Part shown: positions 1 to 5,765 of the stretch, piece by piece | How positions within the stretch are numbered: position 1 is the first letter of the stretch | Layout of the letters: the number at the start of each line of letters is the position of its first letter | From: Candidatus Bathyarchaeota archaeon | GTDB lineage: Archaea > Thermoproteota > Bathyarchaeia > 40CM-2-53-6 | DNA: 5,765 nt | Direction of reading: 5' to 3' | Assembly: GCA_005883085.1 (NCBI GenBank) | Contig: VBAY01000043.1 | Span: 1 to 5,765 of the forward strand | The notes under the pieces: generated by a model | Told to the model about the DNA's origin: nothing | What the model saw: only the letters and a program-made list of their open reading frames with translations | Databases searched by the model: none | Translations under genes and position numbers: made by a program

Positions 1-1
1 G

Positions 2-178
2 TTAGCGGGCAACTTAACAGAGTTCCTAGCCGAATCCTTCTATTCGTTTGAGATGGCAGTCATGAACGACCATGGCCATGCGGAGGGAACATTTCACCTA
101 TTTCCCACCCTGACTGACCCTCAAGGGCTGGATATCTTTGCCCGCTCAGGACCCACTAGTCTCGTCAGTGGATGTTGA
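2..178 (+). CDS. 3' end of an unidentified protein (partial)
   Basis: This reading frame is open from the left edge of the window to a TGA at 176-178, giving 58 residues with no start visible, so the gene begins outside the window. The peptide has a balanced, protein-like composition (for example FLAESFYSFEMAVMNDHGHA, then LFPTLTDPQGLDIFARSGPT) and ends in SGC. I recognise no family. The main evidence that it is real is the lack of stops plus ordinary amino-acid usage over a short span, which is suggestive only. It overlaps the next gene by 41 bases if that gene starts at TTG 138, but would end 19 bases before an ATG at 198. Either arrangement would fit co-transcription of the two. Confidence 0.45.
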   Translation, partial: LAGNLTEFLAESFYSFEMAVMNDHGHAEGTFHLFPTLTDPQGLDIFARSGPTSLVSGC

Positions 179-827
179 CGTCCTTCGTCAGGTGAGCATG
201 TCGTTGACTCGAAACCTGGATTTCTGTCAATCTGGGGATGGGAGTAAGGCTTGGAGTGAGGTCTTGGGATTACGTGAGGATTTCAAGTCTCATCTAGCCT
301 GGGTTATGGGGCTGGGTCGTCTTTCGGAGACTTTTTCTCGCCATGCGGTTCCAAACTATCTCGTTCGGGTTCTTCATCCCTTATCGCAGAGCCTTCGTGT
401 GAACCTTCTCTTGGGTATGTTGCCTGACTGTTTCTTGGAGGTGCGAGCGTTGACGGAGCAGTTGGCTCGTGCGTTCCAGGCGGATCTCAAGTTCTCGAAG
501 GAGGCCTCGTTTACCAGTAAGCTATCCCGGTTGGATGTTCGGGAGCCGAGTCTCTACAAGCTGACTGGCGAAACGGATACGAGTGTTCTGCCTTTGCTGT
601 CGGAGCTGGGTCATGGGTGGGTTCGGATGGACCAGCCTTTGACTGGTATGGGTGCTTCTCTACCTGTAGCAGCCGCATCAATCACGTACACTACACGGGA
701 TATTCCTGAGCTTTTGCGGCTTACGTCGGCGGTGAAGCGTTTCCGGGAGTTGTTGTCGAAGACGATGAGCCAGTGGTCGTCCAAGCTGGATAGGAAGGAT
801 TCGCCTCCAGCTCCTAAAGGGTCTTGA
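138..827 (+). CDS. hypothetical protein, 229 aa, mostly helical
   Basis: I do not recognise this protein. It is probably a real gene: it is open for 229 codons with ordinary codon use, and no comparably long frame lies opposite. It appears soluble and largely alpha-helical, with no signal peptide, no clear membrane segment and only two cysteines (residues 29 and 98). Helical stretches are suggested around residues 38-125 and 187-219, and the tail is polar and proline-containing (RKDSPPAPKGS). The start is uncertain. TTG 138 is the first in-frame start after a TGA at 111-113 and has AAGGG at 123-127, a rather long 10 bases away. GTG 168, GTG 192 and ATG 198 are alternatives. ATG 198 would remove the overlap with the preceding frame, but its GGTGA at 191-195 sits only 2 bases upstream. 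Its synonymous sites look richer in G and T than those of radA downstream. It lies 109 bases before radA on the same strand; a shared role is not shown. Confidence 0.7.
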   Translation: MPAQDPLVSSVDVDVLRQVSMSLTRNLDFCQSGDGSKAWSEVLGLREDFKSHLAWVMGLGRLSETFSRHAVPNYLVRVLHPLSQSLRVNLLLGMLPDCFLEVRALTEQLARAFQADLKFSKEASFTSKLSRLDVREPSLYKLTGETDTSVLPLLSELGHGWVRMDQPLTGMGASLPVAAASITYTTRDIPELLRLTSAVKRFRELLSKTMSQWSSKLDRKDSPPAPKGS

Positions 828-936
828 GACGGACGCGCTAGTTCAACAGACTAAGAGCCTTCCAAGTCGGAAGAATACTTTCACTCTTCACTGTGAGAGA
901 TAAGCGAACTCTGGGCCCAAGCCACATAGATGTGTA
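828..936 (+). promoter_or_regulatory. intergenic gap upstream of radA with small inverted repeats
   Basis: This gap probably holds the end of the upstream transcript and the radA promoter, but neither is clear-cut. A perfect 5-base-pair hairpin, CTTCC-AAGTC-GGAAG, lies at 859-873 and is followed by AATACTTT; it could be a weak terminator or a promoter-proximal operator. The only AT-rich stretch that might serve as a TATA-like element is around 871-881, and it is a poor match to the archaeal consensus. A second inverted repeat, CACAT-AG-ATGTG (923-934), ends two bases before the radA ATG. I see no Shine-Dalgarno sequence before radA, so a short-leader or leaderless transcript is possible. Confidence 0.3.
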
Positions 937-1908
937 ATGACCGCTGAAGTGTTAGATATTCAAGACCTAGACGGCGTCGGACCAGTCACTGCCAACAAGC
1001 TCCGAGAAGCAGGCTACGACTCTATCTCATCCCTCGCCATCGCTCCTATCCGCGAGCTTGTCGAAAAAGCCGGTCTCGAGACCAGCGTTGCCCACAAGAT
1101 CAGCAAAGCTGCTCGCGAAACCATCCAGACAGACTTCGTCACTGCCAAACAGCTATGGGAGCGACGCAAGACTCTGCTCCGCCTCAGCTTCGGATCGAGC
1201 AACCTCAACACTCTGTTGGGTGGTGGACTTGAGACTCAGGCTATCACCGAGTTCGTCGGCGAATTCGGCGCAGGCAAGTCGCAGATCTCTATGAAACTGA
1301 GTATTCAGACTCAGCTTTCCGCGGCAGAGGGCGGACTAGAGGGAAAAGTCCTCTTCATCGATACTGAGGGGACCTTCGCGGCCCAACGAGTATTCCAAAT
1401 GGCTCAGGCTAGCGGACAGGATGCTGACAAGATTCTCGACGGCATCATCTATAGTCGTGTTTACAATAGTGACCACCAGATACTGACCGTTGATCACGCT
1501 TTCAAGATCTGCAAAGAAGAAAACATCAAACTGCTTGTTGTCGATTCCATTCTCTCACACTTCCGCGGCGAATATATTGGCCGAGAGTCCCTCAGTGAAC
1601 GACAGCAGCGTTTGAACAGTCATCTCCATAAGCTCCTCCGCATCGCTCAAGCCCTCAACCTCGCAGTCGTCGTCACCAACCAGGTGCAGGCTAATCCGCA
1701 GGCGTTCTTTGGCGATCCTATGCGCCCTGCAGGCGGGAACATCATGGCCCACGCATCAACTCATCGTATCATGCTCAAAAAGTCCAGTCAGGGACTACGC
1801 GTCGCCAAAGTCATAGATTCACCCTATCTGCCAGAATCCGAGACCTACTTCCGCATCACAGAAAAGGGCGTTGAAGACGCTGTTCCCCGCAACAAACGTG
1901 ACGAATAG
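937..1908 (+). CDS. radA: RadA, archaeal Rad51/RecA-family recombinase
   Basis: RadA forms ATP-dependent filaments on single-stranded DNA and catalyses homologous pairing and strand exchange in recombinational repair. At 323 aa it has normal family length. Residues about 8-65 form the N-terminal helix-hairpin-helix domain (DLDGVGPVTANKLREAGY). FVTA at 67-70 matches the FxxA polymerisation motif by which each protomer docks on the next. The ATPase core has Walker A GEFGAGKS (108-115), the expected catalytic glutamate E144 in IDTEGTF, and Walker B LLVVDS (199-204). Loop L1 (about 208-230, with YIGRESLSERQQRLNSHL) and loop L2 (about 248-275, starting NQVQANPQAFFGDP) are intact, and the usual FRITEKGVED tail is present. 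Everything suggests an active housekeeping enzyme. ATG 937 is the only possible start: no ATG, GTG or TTG occurs in frame between it and the TAA at 901-903. The gene ends 21 bases before the degenerate paralogue, so the two are probably one transcript. Confidence 0.97.
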   Translation: MTAEVLDIQDLDGVGPVTANKLREAGYDSISSLAIAPIRELVEKAGLETSVAHKISKAARETIQTDFVTAKQLWERRKTLLRLSFGSSNLNTLLGGGLETQAITEFVGEFGAGKSQISMKLSIQTQLSAAEGGLEGKVLFIDTEGTFAAQRVFQMAQASGQDADKILDGIIYSRVYNSDHQILTVDHAFKICKEENIKLLVVDSILSHFRGEYIGRESLSERQQRLNSHLHKLLRIAQALNLAVVVTNQVQANPQAFFGDPMRPAGGNIMAHASTHRIMLKKSSQGLRVAKVIDSPYLPESETYFRITEKGVEDAVPRNKRDE

Positions 1909-1929
1909 GACTGCAATAATGAGTAAGAC

Positions 1930-2937
1930 ATGGAAACTAGGAGTATCATTGAGCCTCTTCAACCGAAGACTTGGCAGCTAGATCAGGACCAGTCAAGCGC
2001 TCAAGGATTTCTGTACAGTTGCAACCTATGCGATGAAACTCTAGTCCTTTCGAAACTGTTCATCAATCCCCGAAAAGTACAACTTGCTTTCTCGAATATC
2101 TGTCCGGGATGCGGTTTCGAGCTTGACAAAACCCTCAAAGTCCAAGCGTCAACTCTCCCACTAGGAAGACGGTTTCTTACGAACCCGGTCTGCAAAGCCC
2201 CCGAACAGCTGATCGAACCTAGTGAGTCGTTCGAGGCTAGGCTGAGTAGAGGAAGCACACTTCTCCGAGATGTACGGTCGGATCTGCCTTCAGGGATTGA
2301 ACTGCTTGATCAGATCCTTGTTCTCCGCTTCGGCCAGCTTGTCACTCTACATGGCGAAGCGTCCAACGGTCTTAGTCATCTTCTGTGCATCCGAGCAGTC
2401 TATCCTCTTCCACCAGGGCTGGATAGCGATGTCGTGTTTGTTGACGGGGGAAACGTTTTCGACGTGTATACCGTGTCTCGGCACGCTTTCAGCCTCGGGC
2501 TTGATCAGGAGAAGACGAAGCTGCGGATTCATCTCAGCAGGGCCTTCACCCATCACCAGCTGAGTGGTTTCATCACTGAACGGCTCGCGGGGGCAATTGA
2601 CGAGTGTGCTGCTAGGCTGGCGATAGTGTCGGATATTACCGCTCTCTACTGTGATCCGGATGTCAAGGAGAAGAGGGAAGCGTTCGATCTCTTCTCCAAA
2701 AATATTCGTTCCTTGGCCACTCTTGCCGAGCAAAGAAACATGATCATTGTGGTCACGAACTTGCAGTCACGAAGACAGGCGATGGATGATGTTCTAGCTA
2801 GAACAGCTCATGTCTCTGCGATACTACAGGACAACGGAACGCATACACAGCTGACTGTTACGAGGCATCCATTCATCCCGACAGGTAAGACGGAGATCGC
2901 GACCCTAGACAACCAGACACTGACAAGATACCTCTAG
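1930..2937 (+). CDS. zinc-ribbon, RecA/Rad51-like ATPase paralogue with inactivated Walker A
   Basis: This 335-aa protein joins an N-terminal zinc ribbon to a degenerate RecA-fold domain. The ribbon has two CxxC knuckles, C31/C34 and C58/C61. The core begins near residue 117 (DLPSGIELLDQIL, equivalent to the S/TGxxxLDxLLGGG start in RadA). The Walker A region reads HGEASNGLSH (141-150): the glycines remain but the essential lysine is leucine (L148). The next strand reads VFVDGGNVFDVY (169-180) where RadA has LFIDTEGTF, so the catalytic glutamate is also gone. The RAFTHHQL segment (204-211) corresponds to RVYNSDHQ in RadA. Walker B reads LAIVSDITALY (230-240), with S and D exchanged relative to the RadA-type VVDS. 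The following MIIVVTN (271-277) matches the strand before loop L2. There is no helix-hairpin-helix domain. ATP hydrolysis is therefore unlikely, and an adaptor or regulatory role is inferred, perhaps for RadA or for the convergent PolB2; RecA-like genes near polB2 are known, to my recollection, in other archaea. The gene follows radA by 21 bases. ATG 1930 has no strong ribosome-binding site. Confidence 0.85.
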   Translation: METRSIIEPLQPKTWQLDQDQSSAQGFLYSCNLCDETLVLSKLFINPRKVQLAFSNICPGCGFELDKTLKVQASTLPLGRRFLTNPVCKAPEQLIEPSESFEARLSRGSTLLRDVRSDLPSGIELLDQILVLRFGQLVTLHGEASNGLSHLLCIRAVYPLPPGLDSDVVFVDGGNVFDVYTVSRHAFSLGLDQEKTKLRIHLSRAFTHHQLSGFITERLAGAIDECAARLAIVSDITALYCDPDVKEKREAFDLFSKNIRSLATLAEQRNMIIVVTNLQSRRQAMDDVLARTAHVSAILQDNGTHTQLTVTRHPFIPTGKTEIATLDNQTLTRYL

Positions 2938-2951
2938 AGCCACCTTCTCGG

Positions 2952-3161
2952 AAATCGCCCATTATCCGCCCTGTTCTCGAATCTGGGAACCAGGGCTCCG
3001 ACTCGCCTTAGAATTGTTCGTAGATTTCCCCTCCTTTTGCCATGTCAGCCAAGCCCGGACCATGCCCTGAACCGCGATGCTCGCCAGTTATCAGCGCCAG
3101 ACAGAAAATTCTTCTCCAGAAAATGAGGTGGGGATAAGGCAGAGCATCTCGCGACGCGAGA
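2952..3161. repeat. copy 1 of a diverged tandem repeat in the convergent spacer
   Basis: The 474-base stretch 2938-3411 carries no convincing gene. Its first half, beginning just after the stop of the RecA-like gene, shares four blocks in the same order with its second half: AAATCGCCCATTATC (2952-2966), TAGATTTCCC (3021-3030), GCCAGACA (3096-3103) and CTCGCGACGC (3148-3157). Sequence between the blocks is diverged and of different length. This copy ends in a perfect hairpin (3147-3161). I cannot tell whether the unit is a mobile remnant, a non-coding RNA or a genome-wide intergenic repeat. No terminal inverted repeats or transposase are visible. Confidence 0.6.
3147..3161. other. near-perfect palindrome / hairpin at the end of repeat copy 1
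   Basis: TCTCGCG-A-CGCGAGA has seven-base complementary arms around one central base. As RNA it could fold as a 6-base-pair GC-rich stem, TCTCGC/GCGAGA, with a GAC loop on either strand. It may be a protein-binding site or a processing or termination signal for the convergent transcripts. No T-run follows on the plus strand, so it is not a classical intrinsic terminator. Confidence 0.5.
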
Positions 3162-3188
3162 GTGATTGAAGGAATAATTCATTTCGTC

Positions 3189-3407
3189 AAATCGCCCATT
3201 ATCAGCCCGGATCTTGGAAAGGGGAATGGGTTTCTAGATTTCCCACTATTCGTTCGGGGATGACCCGTTAAAACCCTATACTCAACTGCCCTTCCACGCC
3301 CAGATTCTGCCCCGATCAGCCTATCCCGCCCAAAATAGCTGCCAGACAAGAAATCATCTAGAGGGGAGGGGGGTCTTGCATAGCGCACCTCGCGACGCAA
3401 GAGAGGT
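3189..3407. repeat. copy 2 of the diverged tandem repeat, abutting the polB2 stop
   Basis: This is the second copy of the unit, carrying the same four blocks in order: AAATCGCCCATTATC (3189-3203), TAGATTTCCC (3235-3244), GCCAGACA (3341-3348) and CTCGCGACGC (3389-3398). The offsets from copy 1 are 237, 214, 245 and 241 bases, so there have been insertions and deletions inside the unit. The copy ends only a few bases from the polB2 stop codon at 3412-3414, so it probably forms the 3' untranslated region of that transcript. A purine-rich run (3361-3373) precedes its terminal inverted repeat. Confidence 0.6.
3374..3402. other. inverted repeat at the end of repeat copy 2, just past the polB2 stop
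   Basis: Perfect six-base arms TCTTGC (3374-3379) and GCAAGA (3397-3402) enclose an inner GCG/CGC pairing (3383-3385 with 3391-3393) around CACCT. The motif CTCGCGACGC seen in the copy 1 hairpin is present, but its short stem is broken by a C-A mismatch here, and the structure seems rebuilt with a different partner. It lies 10-38 bases beyond the polB2 stop on the minus strand, where it could stabilise or terminate that transcript. A C-rich run, not a T-run, follows on that strand. Confidence 0.4.
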
Positions 3408-3411
3408 GAGT

Positions 3412-5718
3412 TCAAACAGGCCTACCGAAAGTGGTCTTCCCCTGGAATAAGAGCGGTGTTATGCAAAGCTCCTGAGGGGCTGCGGGGCGTTTCATCTCGG
3501 TTCTCTTGAACATGGATCGAAGGTATTTCGCGTCGTACCCGAGGGGTAAGAGGAGGTTTGCTGTTGAAGAACAGAGAAGGTCCACGTACCGCTCCGCATC
3601 ATAGACAGTGTCTTCATCCACAACCTCAGGCGGTACAGCCGTGCGGGTCCGGTCACTGGTTAGGATGTAGCTGACCTGCTGTCCCGCGTGCACTGAACCT
3701 CCCTGTGCAACAAGATGTCTCGCAGCTATCGTATGGGGGACCTGGTGAGTGTATTCGTCCGGATTCTTGCTCAAGTTCCTGACAATCACCAGATCCTCCA
3801 AGGGAACGCTGCCATCTCGCAGCGTTCCCACGAACTTTTCTAGGACCTTGAGAGCTTGGGGAATGAGGAGTCTGAACTCGTTTGAATCACGAGCCTTGGT
3901 GAGGATATCAAGCATCTTCGTCTGACACTGTCGAACGATATCAGGAGTATCATGTCTTCGAACATCTATTCCACGAACCTTGAGCGTTCTATCCTCGAAA
4001 ATACCATAGTACCGGTTTAGCACTCCAACCTTCGAGTCCATCTTTGAACTGAGAAAAACAATCCACCTGTAGACTCCCTCAAAAGATATCGGCAGACTAA
4101 GCTTGTCACGGATGACCCTGCAGAGATCCTCGTACTCGCTTCTCGTCGCTTCCTGCTTGTGCAGCCAGAACGAATCGACAATTCCATGGACAAGCGTGAA
4201 ACCACGAGCCTCAGCCAGAGCTGCAGCCTGTCCCAGAAACTGTCTGCTAAACGCGCAGGTCGCTATGTGAGCATCTATCTTTCCAAAACGAGCATTCTTG
4301 AAACCGAGATAGCCGAATGAACAGACCAGGATCCACTTGAGCGCAGCCTGCCGGCGATCATAAAGCGTCTTCAACTCCTCGTCCACGACAGTTTTCTTGG
4401 CAGCCTTGTACCGGGCTCGCTTGTCGAGTAGGATTTTCAGGGAGAGAGGAACGATGCCTGCCGATCGCTCGCAGATGTTGAATTCGAGCTCTGGAACACG
4501 GTTGACAGAGTCCGGACAACAAGTACAGTTGACAGTTTCACCGCTAAGATTCATCCGGGTCATGAGTGTCGGATAGAGACTGGCAAAATCCAGCTCTCCA
4601 ACATGATCATGAATACCGATCTCAGGCTCGTAGATGAATCCGCCACGGTCGGCGATTACCAGCTCTCTGCTGTTCTTCAGTTCTTCAGGCTGATTCTTGT
4701 TCCATGGAATGAGGACGTCTCGCTTGACCGCGTGGTAGAGCTGGAGGCTTGTCATGTTGGTGCCGATGGTCGCACGACTGGCTCTCTGGATCGGCATGAT
4801 GCAGGTCCTTGAGACCTCGAATAGGCCTTCAAGGCCGCAGTCGGCGCTCACGTAGGCGTTTCTCTGGTCGACGTGCAAACGGCCCAAAAGCCGAGCAGCT
4901 GTATCACGATACAGTATTTTTCCGTAGGAGAAGTAGCTGTGGCCTTGAACCTCATAGACTCGAAGAGGCGAGATGTCGCGGCCAAGGATCAGCTGATCTA
5001 GAATTCCAAGCTCTTGAGCTCTCCGAGCAAGATAGGGAAAGATGAAAGAATCGCCACCGTGGGTTACGATCACGTCAGGGTCCTCGGCCCTGAAAGCTTG
5101 TACTAACCCTAGGATCTTGTCTACTTCATCGCTACTCTCTATGACGAGCATTTCCCTTTTGTCGCGGGTAAAGTGGACTGATGCTAGTTTATCCTCGAAG
5201 CTCCGAACTTTCCTTATCTTCTCCGTTTTGATCTGAAGCTCGATCTCTCTGAGAGGCGGTAATTGATAATCAATAGACTCTCTAGAGTCTTTGAGAGTCC
5301 AGCTAACTCCTCGACTGGTTTCTTCTGCTTCAACGAATGCGAGGGGAAAGAGGCCTTTTCGATATAGATACATCTGTGGAGAGGGAATGTCGATGTCGTA
5401 GAAGCGGAACTTGGAATAGCGCCCGAACTGTTCGAGCTTCCTTGCTAGGACTACTGCTTCCTGGTCTCCGTCGACTTCTACTTCTAGAACTCTTGATCTT
5501 TCACGGTCGCCAGCTTTTTCGTACATCTCTACGAAAATCGCGTTTTCAAGACCGGGACGACACGCAAGATCTAAGAGATCACGATAACTTCCGCCGATGT
5601 GGATTTTGGGCTTCCAAGGATCAGTGAGTCTTACACAGCTACCATCTGTTTTCTTTAACCATATGACCGTCTGGCCTGCCTTGTGATAGAGGTCGAGGAT
5701 CCAGCCTGCGTGCTTCAA
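3412..5718 (-). CDS. polB2: family B DNA polymerase, PolB2 (Dpo2-like) clade, proofreading residues lost
   Basis: This 768-aa protein has the full family B layout: N-terminal domain (1-130), exonuclease-like domain (about 150-330), palm and fingers (about 355-590) and thumb (about 590-740). Motif A is ELDFASLYPTLM (375-386) with catalytic D377. The fingers motif reads KWILVCSFGY (461-470), with K461 kept, where active replicases have KxxxNSxYG. Motif C reads HGIVDS (511-516) instead of YGDTDS, so the first aspartate is I513 while D515 remains. KVRGIDVRRHD (580-590) matches the conserved KxRGIExxRRD. Proofreading looks dead: the Exo I DxE is absent near 156-166, and Exo II reads GGDSFIF (221-227) with the key aspartate replaced by I226. 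Cysteines 398, 400, 401 and 416 may bind metal. The pattern fits PolB2; its crenarchaeal member Dpo2 is linked to error-prone damage tolerance, so a translesion role is inferred. The start is TTG 5718: the in-frame TAA at 5740-5742 leaves no earlier start, and the KHAGWILDLY beginning suits the family. I see no clear PCNA-binding motif at the C-terminus. Confidence 0.92.
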   Translation of the reverse strand: MKHAGWILDLYHKAGQTVIWLKKTDGSCVRLTDPWKPKIHIGGSYRDLLDLACRPGLENAIFVEMYEKAGDRERSRVLEVEVDGDQEAVVLARKLEQFGRYSKFRFYDIDIPSPQMYLYRKGLFPLAFVEAEETSRGVSWTLKDSRESIDYQLPPLREIELQIKTEKIRKVRSFEDKLASVHFTRDKREMLVIESSDEVDKILGLVQAFRAEDPDVIVTHGGDSFIFPYLARRAQELGILDQLILGRDISPLRVYEVQGHSYFSYGKILYRDTAARLLGRLHVDQRNAYVSADCGLEGLFEVSRTCIMPIQRASRATIGTNMTSLQLYHAVKRDVLIPWNKNQPEELKNSRELVIADRGGFIYEPEIGIHDHVGELDFASLYPTLMTRMNLSGETVNCTCCPDSVNRVPELEFNICERSAGIVPLSLKILLDKRARYKAAKKTVVDEELKTLYDRRQAALKWILVCSFGYLGFKNARFGKIDAHIATCAFSRQFLGQAAALAEARGFTLVHGIVDSFWLHKQEATRSEYEDLCRVIRDKLSLPISFEGVYRWIVFLSSKMDSKVGVLNRYYGIFEDRTLKVRGIDVRRHDTPDIVRQCQTKMLDILTKARDSNEFRLLIPQALKVLEKFVGTLRDGSVPLEDLVIVRNLSKNPDEYTHQVPHTIAARHLVAQGGSVHAGQQVSYILTSDRTRTAVPPEVVDEDTVYDAERYVDLLCSSTANLLLPLGYDAKYLRSMFKRTEMKRPAAPQELCITPLLFQGKTTFGRPV

Positions 5719-5765
5719 GCCCTTGCAGCCAACGCCAGGTTAGCTTTGGTCCATGTCTAATCAAG

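Noticed and set aside
1919..1981. A 20-codon frame starting at an ATG between radA and the paralogue and overlapping its first codons.
   Set aside because: It is too short, has no ribosome-binding site and no recognisable content. Translational coupling is conceivable but unsupported.
2347..2733. 128-codon minus-strand frame opposite the RecA-like gene.
   Set aside because: The plus-strand frame there has clear fold-level similarity to RadA, and the minus frame matches nothing I recognise, so it is a shadow frame.
2938..3411. Possible CRISPR array or insertion sequence in the spacer.
   Set aside because: There are only two diverged copies with a period of about 240 bases, no short identical repeats with unique spacers, no transposase and no terminal inverted repeats.
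3179..3415. Minus-strand 78-codon open frame whose TTG overlaps the polB2 TGA.
   Set aside because: The four-base overlap looks operon-like, but the peptide is arginine/proline/glycine-rich and low-quality. It lies entirely in repeat copy 2, and copy 1 differs by insertions and deletions that do not suggest a preserved reading frame. It is probably chance.
3407..3420. GTTCAAAC resembling a tRNA T-arm.
   Set aside because: It overlaps the polB2 stop codon, and no acceptor stem, D-arm or anticodon arm could be built around it.
4603..5627. Several plus-strand frames of 64-96 codons opposite polB2.
   Set aside because: They lie inside the polB2 coding region, which has recognisable motifs throughout, and their arginine/serine-rich translations are typical of antisense frames.
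5740..5754. A four-residue minus-strand mini-frame (ATG GAC CAA AGC TAA) in phase upstream of the polB2 TTG.
   Set aside because: It could look like a leader peptide, but such short frames are common by chance and the upstream region is cut off at the window edge.
5641..5764. A minus-strand frame open from the right edge of the window for about 40 codons, overlapping the polB2 N-terminus.
   Set aside because: The translation is arginine-rich and shadow-like, and it would overlap the well-supported polB2 start by about 80 bases. It is not convincing as the end of another gene.

Overview
The window looks like archaeal chromosomal DNA of roughly balanced base composition. The evidence is a canonical archaeal RadA recombinase, a RadA-type paralogue with an N-terminal zinc ribbon, and a family B DNA polymerase with the altered active-site motifs of the archaeal PolB2 (Dpo2-like) clade. 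PolB2 is patchily distributed, and I know it mainly from Crenarchaeota and related lineages and from some Euryarchaeota. A TACK-like or other uncultured archaeon is my guess; the window cannot fix the lineage.

Layout. Bases 2-178 hold the 3' end of an unidentified plus-strand gene. It overlaps, or lies just before, a 229-residue protein I do not recognise (138-827). A 109-base gap with a small hairpin follows. Then comes a tight two-gene plus-strand operon: radA (937-1908) and, 21 bases later, a zinc-ribbon RecA/Rad51-fold protein with a destroyed Walker A motif (1930-2937). A 474-base non-coding stretch (2938-3411) separates this operon from a convergent minus-strand polB2 gene (3412-5718, TTG start). 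That stretch contains two diverged tandem copies of a unit of about 210-240 bases, each ending near the sequence CTCGCGACGC.

How the genes may work together. RadA is the strand-exchange ATPase of homologous recombination. The degenerate paralogue cannot bind ATP conventionally, so it more likely acts as an adaptor or regulator. PolB2 keeps one aspartate in each of motifs A and C but has lost proofreading residues, as expected of a damage-tolerance (translesion) polymerase. Together they resemble a functional counterpart of the bacterial ImuA/ImuB/DnaE2 mutasome, in which a RecA-like accessory protein works with an error-prone polymerase. That comparison is inference from domain content and proximity. 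PolB2 itself is a known family; the least explained parts are the inactive paralogue placed directly behind radA, the duplicated convergent spacer, and the two unrecognised upstream reading frames.
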